Positions 56,901 to 64,000 of a DNA stretch of 64,000 bases are shown here, one piece after another. Under the pieces are notes generated by a model. The model saw only the letters and a list, made by a program, of their open reading frames with translations, made no database searches and was not told where the DNA came from. Both the position numbers and the translations under genes were made by a program. Numbering within the stretch: the first letter of the stretch is position 1; each line of letters starts with the position of its first letter. This stretch comes from Dentipellis sp. KUC8613 (taxonomy: Eukaryota > Basidiomycota > Agaricomycetes > Russulales > Hericiaceae). The stretch is from the NCBI GenBank assembly GCA_002286715.1, contig NSJX01000014.1:507086-571085 (forward strand), given 5' to 3'.

Positions 56901-57591
56901 TAGTGGTATAGATCTGGAATGGCTTCTGACCACCAGCGCCTCCCATACCCATCTGCCCAAACTGGTCAGCGAGTGCACCGACCTGGCCTCCAGGACCAGC
57001 GGGGGGCTGCTGGCCATAAGCAGCAGGCTGTTGAGTGTACTGGGGTCCATTGATATAGTCGGGCTCCGGCTGGCCATAGTATGCCTGGCCACCTGGCTGT
57101 TGCTGCTGCTGCTGCTGCTGCTGCGACGCGAACTGGTTTTCGGCCACGAGACCTGGGGTAAAGAGTTGTCCACCGCCGGCGCCGCCACTGGGAACCTGAC
57201 CGAGCTGGTTCCCAGGGCCGCTATAGACAGGAGCCGCAAGTCCATCCGAAGAGCCATAGTAAGCTTGAGTCTGTCCGGCGGCGTACTGGCGACGTTTGGC
57301 ATGATGTGTCGTAGGAGGCGGGGAACCTGTTGCCGGAGGTGGAGATCCTGCGGGACCCCCATCCGCTGGGTTCTCCCACTGAGCTCGCCCGGTGGCAGAT
57401 TCTGCGTATAACGTGTCAAACAATCGAGGATATTCCTTGCAGTCCAGGTCATACCGATGAAGAGGTATCGTTGATTATTAGCGTCCCTGGGTGCAACCGA
57501 CGTGTAAATAGAGTGTCAGCATTTTTAAATGTAGATTTGCGCACCATTCTGCTATCCAGCCGGGCGGAAGCTGCTGTTGGGGCTCGGCCAT
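53992..57591 (-). CDS. SEC24: COPII coat subunit SEC24 with an N-terminal WW domain
   Basis: Cargo-selecting COPII subunit at ER exit sites. The true start is the ATG at 57591. Exons 57591-57545 and 57486-57455 plus the third starting at 57401 join to read [31 protein letters not shown], a complete WW domain (W12, W35, P38). A Gln/Gly/Pro-rich linker with a nine-residue poly-Q run (about 57100-57125) leads to the SEC24 core: [40 protein letters not shown], zinc finger with CRRCRTYIN and CCMCSM, the trunk with [13 protein letters not shown], helical region, and gelsolin-like end ([36 protein letters not shown], stop 53992). Zinc ligands are present. A WW domain is not part of yeast or animal Sec24. 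Divergent from MFS 2 over 273 bases. Confidence 0.92.
57102..57128 (-). repeat. CAG/CAA poly-glutamine tract in SEC24 linker
   Basis: An uninterrupted run of CAG-type codons on the minus strand (GCTG repeats on the plus strand) encodes nine glutamines in the disordered linker between the WW domain and the SEC24 core. Likely length-polymorphic. Confidence 0.7.
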
Positions 57592-57864
57592 TCGAAGGAT
57601 ATGAGAGTATGAGGATAAGATGGCGTTGCAGACTCGGTGTCTTCGTTTCGTGTCTGCTGATGGCGCTCAGCCGAGGACACGTATAGTTCCCACGCCTGTT
57701 CGTCAGGTTAGGGTCTCTTTCTAGTATCAACGTTTCCCCGAAATTCTTCCGCTTCCTACCAGAACGCGGCTGATCATGCTCCTGGTATTGGCTTCCAGCG
57801 CCTGTGATTTTACGTCTCTAAAGTATATGAGGTGAGTAATAGTAAGCAATCTTCTCTCTTGACC

Positions 57865-59908
57865 ATGGCCTCCTCAAGCTTGGCCATGCCAGCGCCAGAG
57901 ATTGGCACAGACGAGCTCAAGACACCGACTGCAGACATCGTCGACGAGCTTCCGGCTCTCAATCCGCGACGAGATCTCACAGAGAATGCGCAGCCCCGTA
58001 CGACATGGTTCTTATCAGATGCGCTGTCGAACTGTCTGCACCGTGACGACACCTCTGACGAGGTAATCCAAATGCCTGAGAGAGCACAACATCGCCAGGA
58101 CTCCGTACATACCCCCGTACCAGTGGTTCGCGTCCACCAAGTCACATCGCGGGATAGCTCCAAAGACCACACATTTCTGCTTGCGAACGTGCAATTTGTT
58201 GCCTTGTGTTGGACCCAGTTTTTAGCAGGCTGGAACGATGCCTCTACCGGTCCCCTTCTTCCTCGTGTTCAGGCTGTTTACAACGTCGGCTTTGCAATTG
58301 TATCCCTTATCTTCTTGATGAATTCCGTTGTACGTATACTCTCATCTGTAAACGAGGTGAATGCTGATCTGTGCGTGGATTTCAGGGCTATGTTGTAGGA
58401 TCTCTGCTGAATATCGTGCTAACAGATAAATTGGGATTTGGGAAGGTACGGCAAGCTTTGAATTTTATGCAGTTCATACACCACTAAGCGCGGTCCCCAA
58501 ACGTGTAGACAATTGTCCTCGGAGTGTCATCGCTTCTCATCGGATATTCTATTCAGGCCTCTGCTCCTCCTTTCCCAGTATTTGTTATCGGGTTCTTCAT
58601 AAACGGGTTTGGGATTGCTCTGCAGGTAAATAACCATTGTGATATCTGAACAGTCAGCCGTGTTAACTCAATACAAAATAGGGGGCACAGTCCAGTGGAT
58701 ATGTCGCCAGTTACAAGGGCAGGTTTGACCCTGCAGCGAGAATGGGATTCCTTCACGCGAGCTATGGTATGCGTTCAATGGTTGAAATCTGCATCGAGGC
58801 GGCATTAATCAACAGCGGTTCCGACGTGTAGGTGCGGGAGCTCTCTTTGCTCCCCTTGTATCAACGCAGTTTGCGCAGCTTCACCGCTGGTCCTTTTACT
58901 ATATGATTTCGTTAGCTCTCGCCTTCACGAACTCCTTGTTCCTGTCCGTTGTTTTCAAATTTAAGCGACAAGAGGGTAAGACTTTGATTCACTTTACGCG
59001 CGCAATCGCAAACTGAATCGTGCAACAGAATGTTTGGCGCAAATAGGGCTGGTGCAAGATGATGACGGCCTTCCCAGAAACGAAGGCAACAAATATCGCC
59101 AGATCTTCCGGCTAAAAGCGCTGCACTTGCTAGCTTTCTTTAGCCTTGTGTATGTCGGAACGGAAGTGACCATCGGAGGTACGATAGCTGTGGTCAATAT
59201 GTTGCACACAGTGCAAGCGCATTTATCTATTACCAAGGTTGGATCGTCACGTTCATCATCCAAATTCGTGGAGGTGGCAAGTCCTCTGGGTACATATCGA
59301 CTGGCTTCTTTGCAGGCATCATGGTTGGTCGTGCGACTCTTATATGGTTGAACCGAAAGGTAGATATCCAGCCCATGCCGAACTGTAAAGAAACGCAGAC
59401 TGAGTCAGACATTTGTTACAGCTCGGGGAGCGCACTGCGATCTTTATCTATGTGATCCTCGCTATCGGGTACCCCACTTTTGTATTACAGTTACCCCTGA
59501 ATACTTACCACTTGCACTCCAGCCTTGAACTCGTCGTCTGGCTAGTGCCGTCTCTTGTCGGGAGCGCTGTCGCCATCGCCCTTGTTGGCGTCCTTCTCGG
59601 GCCTCTCTACCCTGTCGCCATGAACATGGCCCGCCGCATCCTACCCAGTTCCCTCCTCACAGGATGCATCGGCTGGATTGCAGGCTTCGGCCAAACCGGC
59701 AGTGCGATTCTGCCTTTCCTGACCGGCGTGATTGCGAGTAGGGCAGGCATTCGGAGTTTGCAGCCCCTGTGAGCGCATCCAAGCTTCGAGTTCATGAAAT
59801 CTGCGAATGCTGACTCGTTCTATGTGCGTTACTAGGTTGGTGGGAATGATGGCGTTGATGGTCGTCATATGGGCATTTGTGCCAAAATCCCGCTCACGTT
59901 CCGACTAA
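57865..59908 (+). CDS. Major facilitator superfamily transporter 2
   Basis: MFS transporter, paralogue of the genes at 33514-35842 and 62160 onward. The ATG at 57865 opens about 110 hydrophilic residues, then TM1 with FLAGWNDASTGPLLPRVQAV. Further exons read GYVVGSLLNIVLTDKLGFGK, then SAPPFPVFVIGFFINGFGIA, SSGYVASYKGRFDPAARMGF, LFAPLVSTQFAQLHRWSFYY, AFFSLVYVGTEVTIGG, GYISTGFFAGIMVGRATLIW, GPLYPVAMNMARRILPSSLL, GWIAGFGQTGSAILPF and a last exon from 59836 ending WAFVPKSRSRSD, stop at 59906-59908. At least eight short introns sit at positions shared with MFS 3. The final intron (59769-59835) uses a GT donor. Substrate unknown. Confidence 0.9.
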
Positions 59909-60411
59909 TTGTGGTTTGTCCAAAAGCGTTCCCATATATATGCAGCACTGTAAATGTGTCACGACTATTCATGAGATTGAACTAAGAAGTGGAGCTTGCG
60001 CACTTATCACACGTAGCAGTTGCGAGCAGTACCAAACTCTATTTGAAAGCAAGCCAGGCCACGTAAAGACAACATCAAGAAGCAGTACTGAGACCAAGAG
60101 CAAATGCACATGCACAGCTATTAGCAGAAAGTCCAAGCCAAGTGACAAGAACGATTATGAATGCAACCTATGATAACAGTGAGAAGACGTGGTCAGTAAC
60201 GATAATGCTACACATCCTATGCAACCTAATAAAACAGTGAGGCGAAGTGAAGTGATCAATACAAAGGTGAGACGAGAGCAGGTGGCGATACAGTAGTCGA
60301 GTTCCATGGGTCGTTGAGGATCAGGACAGACGTCAAGTGCTCTGCACAGGTGAATGTCGTAAAAAGAATAAAGGGCGTGGACGGTGATAGTCCTCGTCGT
60401 GAGGGGTGCGC
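59909..60411. other. Convergent intergenic region (MFS 2 / BTG protein)
   Basis: 503 bases, A-rich, 3' flanks of both genes. No gene seen. Confidence 0.5.
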
Positions 60412-61437
60412 TTAAGCACGGACGGTCCGCCAGTTGGCGCTGGCGCTGGCACCCTTCGTTGCCTTGGCCTTCTGGGCCTTGGGTGCGGCAGTCGGGGCAG
60501 CCTTAGCCTGAGAAGGCGCGGCCTTGGGCTTGGCGCAGAACATGACACCGCCGGTCAAGACCTTGGTCTTTCCACCATCGTAGTTCTGGACCTGAGTCTT
60601 GCTCTTGTCGATGAGGATGCGGTTCATGCGCGCACGCTCGCGGCGAGAGAGCTTCGGGGCGACAACGGGGACTGGCACCTCAGCGACGCAGGGGACAGTG
60701 GAAGCGGAGGTGGCGGAGGATGCGCCCTCAGAAGCCTCGGAGAAGATGGACAAGCCGGAGCTGCTGAGGTTGGACGAGCGCGAGCTGGGGCGGGACGACT
60801 CCTCGGACACAGGCGAGATGGCGACGGGCTTGGGAGCGGCAATCGGAGGGAAGCTGGTGACGATGGGCGTGGTCCAGGTGGGAGCGCGGATCTCATCTGC
60901 GAGTGCAGCGAACAGCTCCTGCTCGGAGTCCTCATCCGCCTGCATGATCTCCTGCGCGAGCGTCTTGCTCTTCTCGACGCGAGCGACCTCCAGAGCCCTG
61001 AGCCGCACCTGCAGGCGGGCCTCCTGTGCGAGGAGGTCGGCCTTGAGCTGGGCGGCCTTCTCGAGCTCTTCGGACCAGACGGTGACAAGCTTGCTGCCGC
61101 CGACGCGGATAGAGACGCGGCCAGGGTCAACAAAGAGGTCGAACTCGACGTTGCCGAGTGCCGCGCTCCACTCGGGCCATTGCACGCCTGCGGCGACGAT
61201 GGAGTTGTAGATGGGGCGAGGCGGAAGCGTGTTGGGCGAGAAGCTGAGACAGCGGCGGCCAGAGCCACGAAGGGGCTCGCTGGGGACCCAGGAGGAAGCG
61301 AAGTGCTTCGTCAGGTTGGCCTCGAGGGCGATCTGCAGCTTGAGGATCGTCGACACGGGGAAGCAGACGATGAGGGGGCGAGTGATGTAGGCAATAGCCT
61401 GGACGACGGCGACAGTGAGGGAAGTCTGGGAGGCCAT
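60412..61437 (-). CDS. BTG/TOB (APRO) domain protein
   Basis: Fungal member of the anti-proliferative BTG/TOB family, which in animals recruits the CAF1-CCR4-NOT deadenylase and slows proliferation. Single exon, 341 aa, from an ATG at 61437. The N-terminal domain (about residues 1-115) contains TRPLIVCFPVSTILKLQIAL, then EANLTKHFASSWVPSEPLRG, GSGRRCLSFSPNTLP (the box A-like GSGxRC) and WSAALGNVEFDLFVDPGRVS, then IRVG (box B-like). A predicted coiled coil follows (QLKADLLAQEARLQVRLRAL), then a Ser-rich stretch and a basic Ala/Lys tail (KAQKAKATKGASASANWRTV). Whether it binds CAF1 is inferred from the family. It lies between two paralogous MFS genes. Confidence 0.85.
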   Translation of the reverse strand: MASQTSLTVAVVQAIAYITRPLIVCFPVSTILKLQIALEANLTKHFASSWVPSEPLRGSGRRCLSFSPNTLPPRPIYNSIVAAGVQWPEWSAALGNVEFDLFVDPGRVSIRVGGSKLVTVWSEELEKAAQLKADLLAQEARLQVRLRALEVARVEKSKTLAQEIMQADEDSEQELFAALADEIRAPTWTTPIVTSFPPIAAPKPVAISPVSEESSRPSSRSSNLSSSGLSIFSEASEGASSATSASTVPCVAEVPVPVVAPKLSRRERARMNRILIDKSKTQVQNYDGGKTKVLTGGVMFCAKPKAAPSQAKAAPTAAPKAQKAKATKGASASANWRTVRA

Positions 61438-62159
61438 TGTTGATATCGATATAAAGGTTATGCGTGAATATGCTGAAGCGTTTGAGAAGGATATTGTTTC
61501 AACGAGACCGGATGGATGACAATCGACCTGCGATAAAGATGCGGAGATGGTGATGCTCGCGGAAGTCTAGGCTGGGGACTGAGAATGGATACAAGTTGAG
61601 ATGCAGAGGAAGACGGTCGTGCAAGAGAAAACAAAGGGCTGCGACGATACGTTAGCAACTGGGTACAAGTAGACAAGAAAGACTAGAATGCTCACCGAAG
61701 GAAGAGAAGTAGAGATGAGAGACTGGAACTGAGACTTGGAGAGTGGATGTGGATAGGAATCCTGGTAAGAAGGGGATGGTCAGTACGAGTACTTATACCG
61801 ATCTCGCACGCGGGGACAGGAAGGGCCGCCATTGTTCTATTCGCATTTGTTCATGGAGAACAGTGAAGGGGAACAAAAGGCGGCAGAGGACAATAGAGCC
61901 GCGTGCCCGGCATCTCCCGGACGGGCGCTTGTTTAATTGTCTCTGTTCCTCATCGCGCACGATGACTCTGATCATCAGCCGTAGGCAATTACACGAGAAG
62001 TATACATACGATCTGCTGACCTCCTGAAGCTTGAAGAATATGTCTTCTCGTCGTGCACACAATTGCACCAAATCGCAACTGTGCCACACAGAGGGCTTTC
62101 TCGAGCTCTTGGGCGACTGCCTAGTATAGGTATCCTTCACCTTGTGCTTTCTTCCCCTA
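61438..62159. promoter_or_regulatory. Divergent promoter region (BTG protein / MFS 3)
   Basis: 722 bases between divergent starts. A GT/AG pair near 61640-61700 (minus strand) could be a 5' UTR intron of the BTG gene. No other gene seen. Confidence 0.4.
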
Positions 62160-64000
62160 ATGGCCAGGTTTCCACCCACCGACGAAATTGAGCTGTCGTC
62201 AAGGGTCGGCTCTCAAGCTGTGCGCGCTCCGGCACCGGACAATGTTGTCGTTCTGCAAGACGGTACCCAGCCGGAAGCAAAGGCTAGTCCGACAACTAGG
62301 GCGAATGTTCAATTTGCCTCCCTTTGCTTGACTATGCTCCTAGCGGGCTGGAATGACGCATCTACTGGGCCTCTTCTTCCGAGGATACAAGCGGTATATC
62401 ATGTGCGTTTTTCATGAACATTGCGAATCTATTGACTATGTCTGAACGCGTCTGTCGTGGTAGGTCGGATTCGCGATCGTGTCACTAGTATTTGTCTTGA
62501 GCTCTGTTGTGAGAAAATGTTTGACTCTCCAATGAGTCTTGGTTTCATCATACCTTTAGGGATTCGTTGTTGGATCCATCTCGAACGTCATCTTCAATGA
62601 TAAATTTGGGTTCGGAAAAGTACGTCTCGGCATGATCTTTCGTATGTCATGTCCCCGCTCACCATGCCGAGCTGTAGACGTTGGTGTTGGGCTCAGCATC
62701 GTGCATCGCGGGATATGCCATCCAGATCTCGGCCCCTCCTTTTCCCGTCTTTACAGTCGGATATTTTCTCAACGGGTTCGGACTTGCGCTCTTGGTAATT
62801 GCCGATATTCCTGGCCAGTTGCCATGATCTAAATCGTATTGCAACAGAATGCACAGTCTAATGGATACGTTGCATCTCTGCGAGATCCGACAAGAATGGG
62901 CATTCTCCACGCTACTTACGGTTAGTCAAAGATGGTTGTAATGATTCAGTGCGGGTAGTCTAACGAGAGACATCGAAATGAGGGGTCGGAGCACTCTCTT
63001 CACCCCTGGTTGCAACCCAGTTCGCCCAGCTTCACCGATGGTCCTTTCACTTTTTCGTTTCTCTCGGGATCGCCCTCTTGAGCACTGCCGTCCTTTGTGT
63101 GGTTTTCAGATTTAGGACCCAAGAAGGCGAGTAATGCTACCACACACTTCGATGCTTACGCGCTCGGATTCTAAGAGATGAATAGAATGTCTCGCACAAA
63201 TTGGCCTTGTAAACGAAGAAGAGGGGTCCATCGACGACAACAAATTCTATCAAATCTTTAGGCTCAAGGCACTTCACGTTTTGGCGTTCTTCATCCTAGT
63301 GTATGTTGGAACCGAACTTACGATAGGAGGTGTGTAGATATCCTTCACTATCTTGTCTCCAATTCTCACAGCAGTGCCTTTGAGGTTGGATTGTCACGTA
63401 CATCTCGCAGGTAAGAGGAGGGGGCGCCTCCTCGGGATACATTTCATCGGGATTTTTTGGAGGTGCGTTTGGGAACAAGACACTGCTTCCCCCAATGGCG
63501 TGAATCTAACATCCCGCAGGCATAGTAGTCGGACGCACCCTTCTTCTTTGGGTCAACAAGCGGGTCGGCGAACGCATAGTGATATTCATCTATGTTGCCC
63601 TCGCAATTGGGTACGCTTCTCGGCACACGATGCTGGCTGTGAAATGACCCCGCTTTTCCTTAGGCTTGAACTGATCATTTGGTTTGTCCCCTCATTCATT
63701 GGCGGGGCCGTCTCGATAGCGCTGGTCGGCGTCTTTATGGGACCGATATATCCTATCGTCATGAACGAGTCACGTCGGGTCTTGCCCCGCTGGCTCCTTA
63801 CCGCTTGCATCGGGTGGATCGCAGGTTTCGGCCAAACGGGCAGTGCGATATTACCTTTCATGACCGGTGCAATCGCGAGCAAGGCAGGAATTAAGAGTCT
63901 TCAACCCTTGCAAGTGCCCACTTCTGTGTTTAGTTTTCGGTGTGCTCATTCAGCCGGCTACTTACAGACTCGTCTCCTTGATGACTTGCTTAGTGGTGCT
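62160..64000 (+). CDS. Major facilitator superfamily transporter 3 (3' end beyond the right edge)
   Basis: Third MFS paralogue, cut by the right edge. The ATG at 62160 (MARFPPTDEIELSSR) starts a shorter hydrophilic N-terminus than in transporter 2, then MLLAGWNDASTGPLLPRIQA. Exons then read VGFAIVSLVFVLSSV, GFVVGSISNVIFNDKFGFGK, SAPPFPVFTVGYFLNGFGLA, NAQSNGYVASLRDPTRMGIL, LSSPLVATQFAQLHRWSFHF, FFILVYVGTELTIGG, GGGASSGYISSGFFGGIVVG, GPIYPIVMNESRRVLPRWLL, and GWIAGFGQTGSAILPFMTGA. The last visible intron (63910-63967) has a GC donor (CCCTT|GCAAGT) where transporter 2 has GT; splicing gives SLQPL-LVSLMTCLVV, aligned with the paralogues. No break seen. Substrate unknown. Confidence 0.88.

Noticed and set aside
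1..64000. Transposon, CRISPR array, rRNA or organelle DNA
   Set aside because: No transposase, reverse transcriptase, long terminal or inverted repeats, regularly spaced repeats or rRNA-like stretches were seen on either strand.

Overview
The window is nuclear DNA from a filamentous basidiomycete, most likely an Agaricomycete of the Polyporales type (order level is inference). Evidence: many short introns (about 50-110 bases) with GTRNGT donors and YAG acceptors, compact gene spacing, GC-rich third codon positions, two tandem cytochrome P450 genes, and basidiomycete-style versions of housekeeping genes (SWI3/RSC8, uL15, RPB11, MTG1, SEC24, ALY/REF, ELYS). I saw no rRNA, tRNA, CRISPR array, transposon or prokaryotic operon. 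Most coding entries below are spliced. Where exon coordinates are given, summed exon lengths and phases were checked by hand; the start and end fields give the span from start codon to stop codon.

Layout. 1-4.3 kb: two tandem minus-strand P450 genes, the first cut by the left edge. 5.5-7.7 kb: SWIRM/ZZ/SANT chromatin-remodelling subunit, divergent from a PPR-like, probably mitochondrial protein (8.0-10.2 kb). 11.2-12.8 kb: secreted, single-pass membrane protein, divergent from a Gin4/Hsl1-type kinase with a C-terminal KA1-like region (13.3-16.3 kb). 17.6-19.7 kb: MGRN1/RNF157-type RING E3. 20.2-22.1 kb: ribosomal protein uL15 and RPB11, divergent. 22.5-24.6 kb: the mitochondrial GTPase MTG1. 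25.6-26.4 kb: a basic orphan protein. 26.4-29.6 kb: a gene-poor 3.2-kb stretch. 29.6-30.5 kb: small polytopic membrane protein. 31.2-33.2 kb: bHLH transcription factor. 33.5-35.8 kb: MFS transporter 1. 36.9-37.8 kb: ALY/REF RNA-export adaptor. 38.2-40.2 kb: 6-phosphofructo-2-kinase. 40.4-42.8 kb: NCS1 nucleobase permease. 43.6-44.4 kb: KEN-box protein. 46.2-48.4 kb: Ran1/Ksp1-like kinase. 48.9-49.9 kb: mitochondrial uS5, divergent over 137 bases from a PITH-domain protein (50.1-50.9 kb). 51.1-53.6 kb: ELYS-like nucleoporin. 54.0-57.6 kb: SEC24 with an N-terminal WW domain. 57.9-59.9 kb: MFS transporter 2. 60.4-61.4 kb: BTG/TOB-domain protein. 62.2 kb to the right edge: MFS transporter 3, cut by the edge.

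There is no operon logic. The window mixes core information and traffic genes with lineage-expanding families (P450, MFS). The most interesting signals are structural: a WW domain spliced onto SEC24, two GC-AG introns (one at a position where the paralogue uses GT-AG), a 9-base initiating micro-exon in the ELYS gene, loss of the catalytic phosphatase histidine in the PFK2/FBPase-2 protein, a DWG instead of DFG kinase motif, a securin-like KEN-box protein, and a P450 duplication that carried its promoter along. I found no convincing new multi-gene system.
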